Shown here in pieces: positions 1 through 11,028 of a stretch of 64,000 nucleotides of DNA. Numbering within the stretch: position 1 is the stretch's first letter; every line of letters begins with the position of its first letter. The stretch covers positions 1,033,822 through 1,097,821 of the forward strand of contig NZ_CP095096.1 of assembly GCF_025561445.1 (NCBI RefSeq), given 5' to 3'. A program made the translations under genes and the position numbers. The DNA comes from Staphylococcus sp. IVB6181. GTDB taxonomy: Bacteria; Bacillota; Bacilli; Staphylococcales; Staphylococcaceae. The notes under the pieces were generated by a model, which worked only from the letters and a program-made list of their open reading frames with translations, ran no database searches and had not been told where the DNA came from.

Positions 1-521
1 GCTTCTTGTAAAATTTCAGTCGCAATTGTACCTTGACCTGCAATTGTATTGACGTTATCAAATGGATCGATAAAGTTCATTGCGTGTTTCTCAGTGTACT
101 CTAAAGCTTCTTTTAAGCAATCATCAAAAGTATCGCCGACTAATACGACTTCTACATTTTCTCCGCCGAAGAATTTAACTTGGTTAATCTTTTGAAGGGG
201 AGTTGTGACTGGCATAAAGATGACTGCTTTCAAGTCTAAACGACGTGCAGTAAATGCGACACCTTGTGCATGGTTGCCTGCACTGGCACATGTAATACCT
301 TTTGCTTTTTCGCTGTCAGATAAGACTTGAATTGCGTTGTAAGCACCTCTCAATTTAAAAGAACGTACCCATTGTAAATCTTCTCGTTTCAAATATACAT
401 TACAATCGTATTTTAAAGATAAATAGTGATCCTTTTCTAGAGGTGTTTCTTTTACAATCGGCTGTAATGATAAAAAAGCATCCTCTATATCTTTCGCTGA
501 TACAGCAGTTTGTACTGTCAT
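1..521 (-). CDS. ilvA: Threonine dehydratase (threonine deaminase), N-terminal part
   Basis: Converts threonine to 2-oxobutanoate, the committed step to isoleucine, using PLP. About 173 residues of the N-terminal catalytic domain are visible and the rest lies left of the window. The motif around [12 protein letters not shown] holds the PLP lysine, and [10 protein letters not shown] is the usual phosphate/PLP loop. The ATG at 521 is preceded by AAGGAG, which overlaps the leuD stop region. The gene lies 12 bp downstream of leuD and is the last visible gene of the ilv-leu operon, so it should share that operon's CodY and attenuator control. Identity is clear; only the C-terminus (regulatory ACT-like part or not) cannot be judged. 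Confidence 0.93.
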   Translation of the reverse strand, partial: MTVQTAVSAKDIEDAFLSLQPIVKETPLEKDHYLSLKYDCNVYLKREDLQWVRSFKLRGAYNAIQVLSDSEKAKGITCASAGNHAQGVAFTARRLDLKAVIFMPVTTPLQKINQVKFFGGENVEVVLVGDTFDDCLKEALEYTEKHAMNFIDPFDNVNTIAGQGTIATEILQE

Positions 522-533
522 TTCGCTCACTCC

Positions 534-1115
534 TTAATTTTGTTGGAATTTATGTTCATATTGTTCAATTTGGTCTTCATACTCTAATGTAATCGCAATA
601 TCGTCTAGTCCTTGAACGAGCTTGTTTTTCCAAGTTGAATCAATATCAAAATGTAATTCTCGATCAGGTATTTTAATAACCTGATTCGGAAGATCGATTT
701 CAAGTTCTTTATAGTTAGATAAGAACTCGCGATCTTCTTGGTTTAATACTATTGGTAATAAAGCATTTTTAGTTGCGTTCATGTAGAAGATGTCACTGAA
801 ACTGCCGGCAATAATAATATTAATACCGTAGTCTTTAAGCGCCCATGCCGCATGTTCACGGCTTGACCCGCATCCGAAGTTATCTCCTGTAATTAAAATG
901 GAAGCCCCTTTATATTGAGGTTGGTTCAATTCAAATTCAGGATTATCCGAACCGTCTTCTAAATAACGCCATTCATCAAATGCATAAGGACCGAGTCCTG
1001 TTTTTGATACGCCTTTTAAATGTACTTTCGGGATGATTTGATCCGTATCAATATTGTCGTGGAAGAGTAGTGCAGTTTTGCCTTTATATTGAGTAATCGG
1101 TTCAATTTTAAGCAT
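534..1115 (-). CDS. leuD: 3-isopropylmalate dehydratase small subunit
   Basis: Swivel-domain subunit of isopropylmalate isomerase, working with LeuC in leucine synthesis. 193 residues, normal length for the family. It begins [12 protein letters not shown], followed by the conserved [11 protein letters not shown] segment and [13 protein letters not shown], the substrate-loop signature. An in-frame TTG at 1121 exists, but GGGAGG is 9 bp from the ATG at 1115, so the ATG is chosen. It overlaps the 3' end of leuC by 8 bp, implying translational coupling of the two subunits. Confidence 0.96.
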   Translation of the reverse strand: MLKIEPITQYKGKTALLFHDNIDTDQIIPKVHLKGVSKTGLGPYAFDEWRYLEDGSDNPEFELNQPQYKGASILITGDNFGCGSSREHAAWALKDYGINIIIAGSFSDIFYMNATKNALLPIVLNQEDREFLSNYKELEIDLPNQVIKIPDRELHFDIDSTWKNKLVQGLDDIAITLEYEDQIEQYEHKFQQN

Positions 1116-2490
1116 GTTCAATCGCCTCCCATTTTCTTACATCTACAAAGCGTCCTTCAATCGCAGCTGCTGCGGCCATTGCAGGTGATACTAAGTGTGT
1201 ACGTGCACCTTTGCCTTGTCGTCCTTCAAAGTTGCGGTTGCTGGTAGAAGCACAATGTACACCAGCTGGCACTTGGTCAGGGTTCATACCCAAACACATT
1301 GAACAGCCAGGTTCACGCCATTCAAAACCAGCATCTTTAAAGATTTTATCAAGACCTAATGCTTCAGCTTGATGTTTAACACTTCTAGAACCCGGTACCA
1401 CAATCGCTGTGATATTTGGATGTACTTTATGGCCTTTGACAAACTTGCTTGCTTCTTTCAAGTCTGAGAGGCGGGCATTTGTACAAGAACCTAAGAAGAC
1501 ATAGCCTAATTCAATATCCTCTGCTTTCTCTCCAGGTTTAAGGTCCATATAGTGATAAGCACGTTCGTCGTTGATAGTTTCAATTTCTGGGAATGGGGTA
1601 TTAAAGCTGACACCCATTTCAGGACTTGTTCCCCAAGTGACTTGAGGTTCAAGGTTTGAAACATCTAATTCAATAACACGATCAAATTGTGCATCTTGAT
1701 CACTGTAAAGTGTTTTCCAATAATCTGCAGTTGCTTCATCGATATGTGCATAAGGACGGCCTTTCACATATTCAAGTGTAGTTTCATCAGGATCGACTAA
1801 ACCGTATTTTGCGCCGGCTTCGATAGCCATGTTGCAAATCGTCATACGTTCATCCATTGAAAGACTGCGAATCGTTGATCCTGCAAATTCAAGGGCATAA
1901 CCTGTACCGAAATCAACACCGTATTGGTTGATCAGATAAAGAATAATATCTTTGGCATAAACACCTTTTGGCAATTCGCCGTTAATATCAATCAAAAGAT
2001 TTTTAGGTTTTGTTTGCCATAGTGTTTGTGTCGCAAATACATGTTCAACTTCACTTGTGCCGATACCAAAAGCAATCGCACCGAAAGCACCATGTGTTGC
2101 TGTGTGAGAGTCTCCGCAAACAATGGTTTTACCAGGTTGAGTTAATCCCATCTCTGGTCCGACCATATGTACGATACCTTGTTCTTCAGTACCATTATCA
2201 AAGAGCTTAACACCAAATTCAGCACAGTTCTTTTGAAGCGTTTTGATTTGTGTTGCGGCAATTTCATCTTTGATGTTGAAAATATCTTGTGTCGGTACAT
2301 TATGATCAATTGTCGCAAAAGTTAAATCAGGGCGACGCAGTTTTCTGTGTTGAATTCTTAATCCTTCAAAGGCTTGAGGTGATGTGACTTCATGGATAAG
2401 ATGCAAGTCAATGTATAATAATTGCGGTTCACCTGCATTTCCTGTGAGTACGTGTCTATTCCATATTTTATCGAACAAAGTTTGACCCAT
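1108..2490 (-). CDS. leuC: 3-isopropylmalate dehydratase large subunit
   Basis: Aconitase-family [4Fe-4S] subunit that isomerises 2- to 3-isopropylmalate with LeuD. 460 residues beginning [14 protein letters not shown]. The cluster cysteines are visible in [11 protein letters not shown] and [10 protein letters not shown], and [12 protein letters not shown] is the usual active-site stretch. An upstream ATG at 2502 lies inside the GGATGG ribosome-binding sequence, so the internal ATG that matches family N-termini is preferred. It lies 15 bp after leuB and overlaps leuD. Confidence 0.96.
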   Translation of the reverse strand: MGQTLFDKIWNRHVLTGNAGEPQLLYIDLHLIHEVTSPQAFEGLRIQHRKLRRPDLTFATIDHNVPTQDIFNIKDEIAATQIKTLQKNCAEFGVKLFDNGTEEQGIVHMVGPEMGLTQPGKTIVCGDSHTATHGAFGAIAFGIGTSEVEHVFATQTLWQTKPKNLLIDINGELPKGVYAKDIILYLINQYGVDFGTGYALEFAGSTIRSLSMDERMTICNMAIEAGAKYGLVDPDETTLEYVKGRPYAHIDEATADYWKTLYSDQDAQFDRVIELDVSNLEPQVTWGTSPEMGVSFNTPFPEIETINDERAYHYMDLKPGEKAEDIELGYVFLGSCTNARLSDLKEASKFVKGHKVHPNITAIVVPGSRSVKHQAEALGLDKIFKDAGFEWREPGCSMCLGMNPDQVPAGVHCASTSNRNFEGRQGKGARTHLVSPAMAAAAAIEGRFVDVRKWEAIEHA

Positions 2491-2505
2491 TTCAATCACC
2501 ATCCT

Positions 2506-3546
2506 TTAAAGTTGTTGTAAAATTTTATCGAAAATTTCCGAAGTATGTGCATTACCGCCTAAATCAGGTGTTGTAAAACCTGTTTTAAGCAAATTATAAA
2601 CAATAGCTTCTAATTCTTCTGCAGCTTGTACTTCATTGAATGTTTCTTTGCAGCACATAGCAAGAGAAAGAATCATACCTGTAGGGTTTGCTATATCTTT
2701 ACCAGCAATATCAGGTGCAGAACCATGAATCGGTTCATAAAGTTTTGTACCTTTTTGTCCATAGCTGACAGAAGGGGATACGCCTAAAGATCCTGGAATG
2801 ACTGAAGCTTCGTCACTTAAAATATCACCAAACAAGTTTTCAGTAACAATGACATCAAACTGTGTTGGGTTAGTAATAAGGTGCATACTGCACGCATCTA
2901 CAAGTAAGTGCTGAACTTCTACATCAGGGTAAGATGCTGCGACTTCATTAATTGTTTTGCGCCATAATTTACTTGAGGCTAATACATTTTCTTTATCAAC
3001 AGAAGTCAGCTTTTTGCGTCTTGATTGTGCAAGCTTGAATGCTACATGTGCAAGACGTTCAATTTCTTCTTTAGAATAAGTTAATGAATCAATCGCATGA
3101 TCATCAGCTAGTGTTTTAGGTTCTCCAAAGTACAATCCGCCTGTTAACTCGCGTACAATCACAAAGTCAGTACCTTTGACTCTTTCTTCTTTTAAAGGAG
3201 AGAATTTGCTTGCGCCTTCGACTACAGCAGTAGGGCGGAGGTTCGCAAATAATTCAAGGTTCTTTCTTAAAGCGAGTAGACCAGCTTCAGGACGTTTTGG
3301 ACTATCATTCCATTTCGGTCCGCCGATTGCGCCTAATAAGATAGCATCAGATGCTTTACAGGCTTCTAGTGTAGATGATGGAAGCGGGTCGCTATAGTTA
3401 TCTATAGCGGCCCCTCCAAAATCATAGGTTTCTAATTCATAATCAATGTTATATTTTCTGCTTAATTTCTCTAATATTTTTAAAGTACCTTCTAGTATTT
3501 CGGGTCCGATTCCATCGCCTGGAAGGGCAGTGATTTTATAACTCAT
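2506..3546 (-). CDS. leuB: 3-isopropylmalate dehydrogenase
   Basis: NAD-dependent oxidative decarboxylation of 3-isopropylmalate to 2-ketoisocaproate. 346 residues of the isocitrate/isopropylmalate dehydrogenase fold: [11 protein letters not shown] at the N-terminus, [11 protein letters not shown] in the substrate region, and the metal/NAD signature near [18 protein letters not shown]. The start codon overlaps the leuA stop by 4 bp (ATGA), a typical coupled arrangement. Confidence 0.97.
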   Translation of the reverse strand: MSYKITALPGDGIGPEILEGTLKILEKLSRKYNIDYELETYDFGGAAIDNYSDPLPSSTLEACKASDAILLGAIGGPKWNDSPKRPEAGLLALRKNLELFANLRPTAVVEGASKFSPLKEERVKGTDFVIVRELTGGLYFGEPKTLADDHAIDSLTYSKEEIERLAHVAFKLAQSRRKKLTSVDKENVLASSKLWRKTINEVAASYPDVEVQHLLVDACSMHLITNPTQFDVIVTENLFGDILSDEASVIPGSLGVSPSVSYGQKGTKLYEPIHGSAPDIAGKDIANPTGMILSLAMCCKETFNEVQAAEELEAIVYNLLKTGFTTPDLGGNAHTSEIFDKILQQL

Positions 3547-5075
3547 GCATTCACCCCATCATTCGCTGTTTGTTCAGCAATATGATTAGAATATGCTTCA
3601 ACATAAGCTTTGCATGAAGCAAGCAATACGTCATGATCAATACCGATACCATAATAAGAACGGCCATGAATACTGATTTCAACATTAACTTGAGCTTGTG
3701 CATCAGATCCTTCAGTAATAGAAGTGATTTGATAGTTTAAAAGTTCTGACTTAGCATCAAAGATTAAATCAACTGCATTGTAAACAGCTAGGATAGAACC
3801 AGTGCCTGTTGCGGCAGATTGATATTCTTTACCGTTTTGGTCACGAAGTTGAACGACTGCGCTTTGAACACCTTCAGCAACAAATTGAAGCTGTAAGTTT
3901 TCAACGTGATAAGCAGCATTTGTTTCGTGAGAATGACCTTGAACAAGGGCATGCACATCATAATCAGAAACATTTTTCTTTTTATCAGCAATCGATTTAA
4001 ATTGTTTGAACAATTCAACTTGTTTTTCTGGACTGATTTCGTATCCAAGTTGTTTTAATTTTTCCGCAAAAGCATGTTTGCCTGACAATTTGCCAAGCGG
4101 CAATTCAGAAGTTTTGATACCGACTAATTGCGGAGTCATGATTTCATATGTTTCACGATGTTTTAAGAAACCATCTTGGTGAATACCAGATTCATGGCTG
4201 AACGCGTTTTGACCGATAACCGCTTTATTTCGAGGTACAGGAATACCTGCAAAGCGAGCAATCAAATCTGAAGTTTCTTTTGTACGTCCAAGATCAAGAT
4301 TAGATTCAATACCATAATGATCTTTACGAACATATAAACCTAAAGCAACTTCTTCAAGTGCTGTGTTGCCGGCACGTTCGCCGATACCGTTAATACAGCC
4401 TTCAATACGTTTCGCACCGTTTTCAATGGCAGCCATACTGTTCGCTACAGCTAGACCTAAGTCATCATGACAGTGTGCACTGTAAATGATTTCTTTGTCA
4501 GATTTCACATTTTCAAGCAATACTTTAAAGATATTTCCAAATTCAGCAGGGTAGCTATAACCTACAGTATCAGGAATGTTAATTATTGTTGCACCTGCAT
4601 CTACAGCTGTTTGGACACTTTTAATTAGGAAGTCTAAATCTGTTCGTGTCGCATCTTCGGGTGAGAATTGTACAACATCGAATAAAGATTTGCCGTAAGC
4701 AACGTTTTCAGTGATTTGCTCCAGCACTTCTTCTTGAGTCATTTTCAATTTATACTCTAAGTGGATAGGGCTAGTAGCGATAAATACGTGTAATTGCGGA
4801 TATTTTGCATCTTTAGTAGCTTCGTATACAGCATCGATATCTGATTTTTTACATCTTGCTAAACCAACTACTGCTGTTTTTGTTAAGGCTCTTGAAATCG
4901 CCTGTACTGAATCAAAGCTGCCTTGACTAGATGCTGGGAATCCTGCCTCAATTACATCAACTCCCCATTTTTCTAGTTGCTTTGCGATGGTCAATCTTTC
5001 ATCAAAAGAAAAACTGACGCCTGGAGTTTGTTCACCGTCTCTAAGTGTTGTATCGAAAATTTGAATATGACTCAT
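3543..5075 (-). CDS. leuA: 2-isopropylmalate synthase
   Basis: Condenses acetyl-CoA with 2-ketoisovalerate, the first leucine-specific step. 510 residues. The N-terminal TIM barrel carries [15 protein letters not shown] and the metal-binding [12 protein letters not shown] motif. The C-terminal third is the LeuA dimerisation/leucine-feedback domain (from about residue 390). A TTG at 5084 is in frame, but AGGAGG is 9 bp from the ATG at 5075, which also gives the normal [10 protein letters not shown] start. It follows ilvC after 24 bp. Confidence 0.97.
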   Translation of the reverse strand: MSHIQIFDTTLRDGEQTPGVSFSFDERLTIAKQLEKWGVDVIEAGFPASSQGSFDSVQAISRALTKTAVVGLARCKKSDIDAVYEATKDAKYPQLHVFIATSPIHLEYKLKMTQEEVLEQITENVAYGKSLFDVVQFSPEDATRTDLDFLIKSVQTAVDAGATIINIPDTVGYSYPAEFGNIFKVLLENVKSDKEIIYSAHCHDDLGLAVANSMAAIENGAKRIEGCINGIGERAGNTALEEVALGLYVRKDHYGIESNLDLGRTKETSDLIARFAGIPVPRNKAVIGQNAFSHESGIHQDGFLKHRETYEIMTPQLVGIKTSELPLGKLSGKHAFAEKLKQLGYEISPEKQVELFKQFKSIADKKKNVSDYDVHALVQGHSHETNAAYHVENLQLQFVAEGVQSAVVQLRDQNGKEYQSAATGTGSILAVYNAVDLIFDAKSELLNYQITSITEGSDAQAQVNVEISIHGRSYYGIGIDHDVLLASCKAYVEAYSNHIAEQTANDGVNA

Positions 5076-5099
5076 TTTAATCAACCTCCTGATTGTGTA

Positions 5100-6128
<1,029 letters not shown>

Positions 6129-6162
6129 TTATTTTAAATTCACAAATTTGCGAAAATTAAAA

Positions 6163-6636
6163 TTATAATAATGCTGCTGTTCCTGTTCTTGAAACTTGAT
6201 CAATCTGTTGTGATGATAGTTGTTCTAAAAATGCATCTAAAGCTTGTTGTGAACCAGAAGCTTGTAAATACGTATAACCATCTTCTTCATTCAAAACTGA
6301 AACTAGCGCATCACTGCGATTGATAATATTTTCTAACACTTTTTGGTCTACAGGTGTTGCTACTTTTACTAATAAAAGTTCTACATTGTAAAGACTTGTT
6401 GTAGTGATATCTTCTACAGATAATACATTGATTTGTTTTTCTAAATGGCGGATGAGTGATTGTGTTTCTGACTCATCATCGATTTCTGCCACAAAAGTCA
6501 AATCCGAAATGCCAGGCTTGATACTTGGTGTTACACAGAGGGTAACGATATTGAATTGACGACGTAAAAATGTGCTTGTCAATCTGTTCAATGTACCCGA
6601 TTTATCGATTACTTGAGTTTTGAATGTATGTCTCAT
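6163..6636 (-). CDS. ilvN: Acetolactate synthase small (regulatory) subunit
   Basis: Regulatory partner of IlvB that confers valine feedback sensitivity. 157 residues. An N-terminal ACT domain (about 1-75, MRHTFKTQVIDKSGTLNRL) is followed by a shorter, weakly conserved C-terminal half (VELLLVKV onward). The ATG overlaps the ilvB stop by 4 bp, consistent with balanced subunit synthesis. The C-terminal half is divergent from better known IlvH/IlvN proteins, so the feedback specificity cannot be read from the sequence. Confidence 0.9.
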   Translation of the reverse strand: MRHTFKTQVIDKSGTLNRLTSTFLRRQFNIVTLCVTPSIKPGISDLTFVAEIDDESETQSLIRHLEKQINVLSVEDITTTSLYNVELLLVKVATPVDQKVLENIINRSDALVSVLNEEDGYTYLQASGSQQALDAFLEQLSSQQIDQVSRTGTAALL

Positions 6637-8393
6637 AGTACACCCTCCATTTCGTTATTGGCTTTACCGCTTGGAATCATTGGTAATACATGTTCTTTAG
6701 GTGAGATTCTTACTTCAATCAATGCAGGGCCTTTATGTGCAAATGCTGCATCTAATTGTGATTCCAATTGTTTCGGATCATCGATTAAGAATGCTTTCAC
6801 GCCATAAGCTTCTGATAATTGCTGGAAGTCAGGTTGTCCATTGAATACTGAATGAGAGAAACGTTGGTTAAAGAACTTGTCTTGCCATTGTTTTACCATT
6901 CCAAGTGTTCCGTTATTGATAAGGACAATTTTAATATCTAACCCATATTCATTTAAGATAGCCATTTCTTGGTTGGTCATTTGGAAACCGCCGTCGCCTA
7001 CAAAACAAACTACTGTTTTATCAGGTGCAGCAAGTTTTGCTCCGATAGCAGAAGGGATACCAAAGCCCATTGTTCCTAAACCGCCGCTTGTCACAAATTG
7101 ATTATGATGTTTGAACGGATAGAATTGTGCTGCCCACATTTGATGCTGGCCAACATCTGTTGTAACAACTGCTTCGCCATTTGTGATTTTGCCGATATAT
7201 TCGATAGCTTGTTGCGGTTTGATGAATAAATCAGCGTCTTCATCTGTATAAGCGAAAGGATGCTCTGTATTATTATTTACGCATTCATCCACCCAATCTT
7301 GATGGTCGTCGAAATGCTTTTTTTCTTGAAGCAATGCTTCTAATAATAATTTGCAATCTGCTACAACACCTAAGTCAGTTTTGATGATCTTATCGATTTC
7401 AGAAGCGTCGATATCTACATGAACAACTTTAGCGTTTTTGGCAAATTCTTTAGGGTTGCTTGCAAGACGGTCATCGAAGCGGCTGCCTAAGTTGATCAGC
7501 AAGTCGCAATCAGATAATGCCATGTTGCTCGCATAAGAACCGTGCATACCGCCCATGCCTAAGAATAGGGGATTGCTATATGGAATAGTGCCTAAACCGT
7601 GTAATGTTGTGACTACTGGGATTTGATGACGTTCTGCAAATTCAGTCATCAATGGACCTGATTGAGAATGTCTGACACCAGCACCTGCTAAGATAACGGG
7701 TTTCTTCGCTGATTTTAACCAATCAAGAATCGTCAATACATCTTTAGGATTCGGTGCATCTGCTAAACGATAACCTGGTAAATCAAGTTCCTCGCAAACA
7801 TCTGCTTCTGTTTTCAAGATACCTACATCTTTAGGGAAGTCGATAACAACTGGACCTTTGCGTCCTGTATTTGCGATGTGGAAAGCTTGATGAACGACTT
7901 CAGGGATTTCATCCGGATGTTTAACTTGGAAGTTGTGTTTTGTGATTGGTGTTGTCATTGACAGCAAGTCAGCTTCTTGGAAAGCATCTTTACCGATACC
8001 TGGTGTTGCAACTTGTCCTGTAAACACAACTAACGGTAGTGAGTCACTGTAAGCATCCGCGATACCAGTGATAACATTTGTTGCGCCTGGACCGCTGGTA
8101 ACAACGACTACGCCAGGTTTGCCAGAAATTCTGGCATAACCTTCCGCAGCGTGTACTGCACCTTGTTCATGTCGTGCTAAGATATGTCTGATTTTTCCAT
8201 CATAGAAAGTATCATATAACGGTAAAACTGCACCGCCTGGATAACCGAAGATTTGTTCAGTACCTTCTTTTAATAGTGCTTCAGCGAGCAGTTCTGAACC
8301 GCTTCTCTCTGTCGACTTGGCTGTTTCATTTTTTCGTTCTGCTTGTGTGCCGGGTGCTTCATTTTGATTCTTAGTCATTTGTGGGTTAGACAT
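6633..8393 (-). CDS. ilvB: Acetolactate synthase large (catalytic) subunit
   Basis: ThDP-, Mg- and FAD-dependent synthesis of acetolactate from two pyruvates, or of acetohydroxybutyrate. 586 residues. The ThDP-activating glutamate lies in ARHEQGAVHAAEGYAR, and the ThDP/Mg motif is GDGGFQMTNQEMAILNEYG in the C-terminal domain. About 30 residues at the N-terminus (rich in Asn, Glu, Thr and Lys) precede the conserved GSELLAEALLKEG and look like a non-conserved extension. The ATG at 8393 has AGGAG 9 bp upstream. It follows ilvD after 6 bp. Confidence 0.96.
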   Translation of the reverse strand: MSNPQMTKNQNEAPGTQAERKNETAKSTERSGSELLAEALLKEGTEQIFGYPGGAVLPLYDTFYDGKIRHILARHEQGAVHAAEGYARISGKPGVVVVTSGPGATNVITGIADAYSDSLPLVVFTGQVATPGIGKDAFQEADLLSMTTPITKHNFQVKHPDEIPEVVHQAFHIANTGRKGPVVIDFPKDVGILKTEADVCEELDLPGYRLADAPNPKDVLTILDWLKSAKKPVILAGAGVRHSQSGPLMTEFAERHQIPVVTTLHGLGTIPYSNPLFLGMGGMHGSYASNMALSDCDLLINLGSRFDDRLASNPKEFAKNAKVVHVDIDASEIDKIIKTDLGVVADCKLLLEALLQEKKHFDDHQDWVDECVNNNTEHPFAYTDEDADLFIKPQQAIEYIGKITNGEAVVTTDVGQHQMWAAQFYPFKHHNQFVTSGGLGTMGFGIPSAIGAKLAAPDKTVVCFVGDGGFQMTNQEMAILNEYGLDIKIVLINNGTLGMVKQWQDKFFNQRFSHSVFNGQPDFQQLSEAYGVKAFLIDDPKQLESQLDAAFAHKGPALIEVRISPKEHVLPMIPSGKANNEMEGVL

Positions 8394-8399
8394 AAAGCA

Positions 8400-10097
8400 T
8401 CACTCCTCATCGATTAGATATTCTGGAACTCTCATTACGCCGCCTGTGTTTGCACTTGTAACGAGTGCTGTGTAACGTGCAAGATATCCAGATTTTACTT
8501 TTGCTTTGAATGGTTTAAGTTCTGATTTTCGTTTGTCTAATTCTTCGCTTGAAACTTCTACATCTAATGTTCTGTTTGTTAAATCGATTGTGATTTCATC
8601 GCCGTCGTTGATTAATCCGATCGGACCGCCTGATGCTGCTTCAGGTGAAATATGTCCGACAGCGATACCTCTTGTGGCACCTGAGAATCTTCCGTCAGTG
8701 ATTAAGGCAACATCTTTGCCTAATCCGCGTCCTACGATAGAAGAAGTAGGGGCCAGCATCTCAGGCATTCCAGGTCCGCCTTTAGGACCTTCGTAACGGA
8801 TAACAACCACATGTCCTTCGCGAACTGTATGGTTATCGATAGCTTCAACTGCTTCATCATGTGAATCGAAGCAAATCGCTTTTCCTTTGAAGACTTTGAT
8901 TTCAGGGTCTACACCGCCGACTTTGATAACTGCACCGTTAGGAGCCAAGTTGCCGTATAAGATAGATAGACCGCCTTCTTTATCATAGGGTTCTTCCAAT
9001 GTATGGATAACATCAGTATTTTTGATTTCTTTGCCTTCATTGTTTTCACGAAGTGTTTTGCCTGTAGCAGTGATTCTGTCCGGATGCAATGTTCCTTCTT
9101 TTTTCATTAATTCGTTGATAATCGCTGGAACACCGCCGGCTTCATGAACGTCATGCATAGAATATGAAGAACTTGGTGCAATCTTAGATAAATAAGGTGT
9201 ACGTTTTGCGATTTCATTGATGCGGCTTAAATCATAGTCAATGCCAGCTTCATTCGCAATCGCAAGTGTATGAAGTACTGTATTTGTAGAACCGCCCATC
9301 GCCATATCTAATGCGAATGCATCATCTAATGCTTCTCTTGTAACGATGTCGCGCGGTTTTAAATCGTTTTTGATATTGTCTACTAATTTGAAGGCTGCTT
9401 CGCGAATCATTTCACGACGTTGGTCTGAAACAGCTAAAGCAGTACCGTTATATGGAAGGGCTAGTCCTAAAACTTCCATTAAACAGTTCATTGAGTTGGC
9501 AGTGAACATGCCTGCGCAAGAACCGCAAGTAGGGCATGCATTTTGTTCCATATCCAAGAAATCTTCCTTACTCATTGAACCGCCTTTAAATGCGCTGACA
9601 GCTTCGAACATTGAAGATAATGTTAAAGCTTTGCCTGTTGATGATAATCCGGCTTTCATCGGTCCGCCTGAACAGAAGATTGCAGGTACGTTGGTTCTGA
9701 CTGCTGCCATCAACATTCCTGGTGTGATCTTGTCGCAGTTAGGAATGTAGAATACACCATCGAACCAATGGGCATTGATAACTGTTTCTGCCGCATCTGC
9801 AATGATTTCACGTGATGGTAATGAATAACGCATTCCTATATGTCCCATAGCGATACCATCATCGACGCCGATTGTATTGAATTCAAATGGAATAGCGCCA
9901 GCTTCTCTGATTGCTTCTTTAGCGATGTCTGCAAGTTCTCTAAGGTGTACATGTCCTGGAACGATATCAATGTAAGAGTTGCAAATTGCTACGAACGGTT
10001 TGTTCATATCTCTTGGGTCTTTGATTTGTCCTGTGGCATGAAGTAAACTTCTGGCTGGAGCTTGTTGGTCTCCTTTTTTGATAGTGTCGCTTCTCAA
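8400..10097 (-). CDS. ilvD: Dihydroxy-acid dehydratase
   Basis: Fe-S enzyme dehydrating dihydroxyacids to 2-keto acids, the last common step to valine/isoleucine and the supplier of 2-ketoisovalerate to LeuA. 565 residues. Cluster and active-site motifs are visible: [20 protein letters not shown] and [18 protein letters not shown]. Translation starts at a TTG (10097) 7 bp after GGGAGG; no ATG fits the family N-terminus. It is the first structural gene of the operon, directly downstream of the attenuator terminator. Confidence 0.97.
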   Translation of the reverse strand: MRSDTIKKGDQQAPARSLLHATGQIKDPRDMNKPFVAICNSYIDIVPGHVHLRELADIAKEAIREAGAIPFEFNTIGVDDGIAMGHIGMRYSLPSREIIADAAETVINAHWFDGVFYIPNCDKITPGMLMAAVRTNVPAIFCSGGPMKAGLSSTGKALTLSSMFEAVSAFKGGSMSKEDFLDMEQNACPTCGSCAGMFTANSMNCLMEVLGLALPYNGTALAVSDQRREMIREAAFKLVDNIKNDLKPRDIVTREALDDAFALDMAMGGSTNTVLHTLAIANEAGIDYDLSRINEIAKRTPYLSKIAPSSSYSMHDVHEAGGVPAIINELMKKEGTLHPDRITATGKTLRENNEGKEIKNTDVIHTLEEPYDKEGGLSILYGNLAPNGAVIKVGGVDPEIKVFKGKAICFDSHDEAVEAIDNHTVREGHVVVIRYEGPKGGPGMPEMLAPTSSIVGRGLGKDVALITDGRFSGATRGIAVGHISPEAASGGPIGLINDGDEITIDLTNRTLDVEVSSEELDKRKSELKPFKAKVKSGYLARYTALVTSANTGGVMRVPEYLIDEE

Positions 10098-10121
10098 TAT
10101 AATTCCTCCCGTATATTCAAA

Positions 10122-10152
10122 TAAAAAAAACGTCCCAATAATATTGGGACGT
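10122..10152 (-). terminator. Attenuator terminator of the ilv-leu leader
   Basis: Perfect 10-bp stem ACGTCCCAAT/ATTGGGACGT with a 3-nt loop, followed on the minus strand by eight U residues, ending 25 bp before the ilvD start. Its 5' arm contains GTCCC, which can alternatively pair with an upstream GGGAC. It is therefore the terminator half of an attenuator rather than a terminator for a preceding gene. Confidence 0.9.
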
Positions 10153-10222
10153 CAATGAAGTCCCATTCAATCGGAAATAGGACTTAAACATTTAGTAGTT
10201 TCAATTACTAAAGTTCGAGTCC
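10146..10222 (-). promoter_or_regulatory. Competing hairpins of the ilv-leu attenuator
   Basis: Four RNA segments can be paired by eye (minus strand, 5' to 3'). Segment 1 (10222-10206) pairs with segment 2 (10197-10180): GGACT/AGTCC at the base and TAGTA/TACTA at the top. Segment 2 (AAGTCC) can instead pair with segment 3 (GGACTT, 10163-10158). The GGGAC of segment 3 (10164-10160) can pair with GTCCC (10150-10146) in the terminator's 5' arm. A ribosome on the leader stop codon would mask segment 1, favour 2:3 and allow termination. A ribosome stalled in the Ile/Leu/Val run would allow 1:2, then 3:4, and read-through. Pairing is seen; the switching is inferred. Confidence 0.8.
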
Positions 10223-10293
10223 TAGCAAATTAATAAAATGACTAAAATATTTGTTGTTGTCGGTTGTGTATTCGTATGTGTTCTGTTAGTCAT
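10222..10293 (-). CDS. ilv-leu leader peptide (attenuator peptide, 23 aa)
   Basis: A 23-codon ORF, ATG to TAG, with AAAGGAG 9 bp upstream of the ATG. The first half is Thr/Asn-rich (MTNRTHTNTQPTTTN) and the last eight residues are ILVILLIC, immediately before the stop, with all three leucines encoded by TTA. Seven of the 23 residues are threonine, the isoleucine precursor. The stop codon abuts segment 1 of the hairpin array. A leucine-rich attenuator peptide upstream of ilvD is known in S. aureus; this one has the same architecture but a mixed Ile/Leu/Val sensing run. Confidence 0.9.
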   Translation of the reverse strand: MTNRTHTNTQPTTTNILVILLIC

Positions 10294-10358
10294 TTCAATT
10301 TGCTCCTTTCGAATGGTTTTATGAATAAATTTGAATTGTCTAAAAATTTGATAAACTT

Positions 10359-10403
10359 AATTTACTACATGGGGAGGGCAATGTCAACAGATTTCAGAAA
10401 ATT
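10359..10403 (-). promoter_or_regulatory. ilv-leu promoter with adjacent CodY box
   Basis: On the minus strand a perfect -35 TTGACA (10387-10382) is followed after 17 bp by TAAATT (10364-10359), a 4/6 match to the -10 consensus. Directly upstream, 10389-10403 reads AGATTTCAGAAAATT, matching the CodY consensus AATTTTCWGAAAATT at 13 of 15 positions. CodY bound there would block the -35 region when GTP and branched-chain amino acids are plentiful. The transcription start would leave about 60 nt before the leader-peptide ATG. Confidence 0.7.
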
Positions 10404-10554
10404 ATCTAAATTAATTTTTGAAAAGGTTTTCTTTGATTACATATTTCAATTTTCATGCAATCAGTCATTTGATGCTGAAGGTATTGCTTAGCATGTTACA
10501 ATATAGAAGACGAATTTTCTGCAGCATGCAGAAACATAAATAGGAGATTTGAAA

Positions 10555-11028
10555 ATGATAAAAATCAACAACATTGATCAAATGAATCAATTTGCTGAAA
10601 TTCTGACTAAGCATTTACAACCCAAAGATTTAATTCTATTAGATGGTAATTTAGGTGCAGGGAAGACAACATTAAGTCAATTTATAGGAAAGCACTTAGG
10701 TGTAAAACGTACGATTAATTCACCGACCTTCAATATTATTAAATCCTATAAAGGAACAAACATGAAGTTTCATCATATGGATTGCTATCGTTTAGAAGAT
10801 TCAGAAGAAGATTTAGGATTCGATGAATATTTCGAAGACAATGCTGTCATTGTCATCGAATGGAGCGAATTTATTAAAGACTTGCTGCCGAACGCATTCT
10901 TGCGTATTCAAATCACTGCTCAAGATGCGCAGACAAGAACGCTTAATATAGAAGCAAGCGGACAACATTATGAAGCATTAAAGGAGGAAGTCGAACGTGA
11001 ACTATCTGCTGCTGGATACATCCAATAA
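10555..11028 (+). CDS. tsaE: tRNA threonylcarbamoyladenosine biosynthesis ATPase TsaE
   Basis: ATPase that drives the TsaB-TsaD complex in forming t6A37 on ANN-decoding tRNAs; cytoplasmic. 157 residues with the P-loop GNLGAGKTT near residue 33, and SPTF and HMDCYRL motifs typical of the family (YdiB/YjeE). A TTG at 10549 is in frame, but TAGGAG lies 8 bp from the ATG at 10555. First gene of a four-gene run with overlapping ends (tsaE-tsaB-rimI-tsaD). Confidence 0.95.
   Translation: MIKINNIDQMNQFAEILTKHLQPKDLILLDGNLGAGKTTLSQFIGKHLGVKRTINSPTFNIIKSYKGTNMKFHHMDCYRLEDSEEDLGFDEYFEDNAVIVIEWSEFIKDLLPNAFLRIQITAQDAQTRTLNIEASGQHYEALKEEVERELSAAGYIQ

Noticed and set aside
10264..10491. Plus-strand 75-aa ORF opposite the ilv leader
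   Set aside because: No SD, overlaps the minus-strand promoter, CodY box and leader peptide, and shows no family features.
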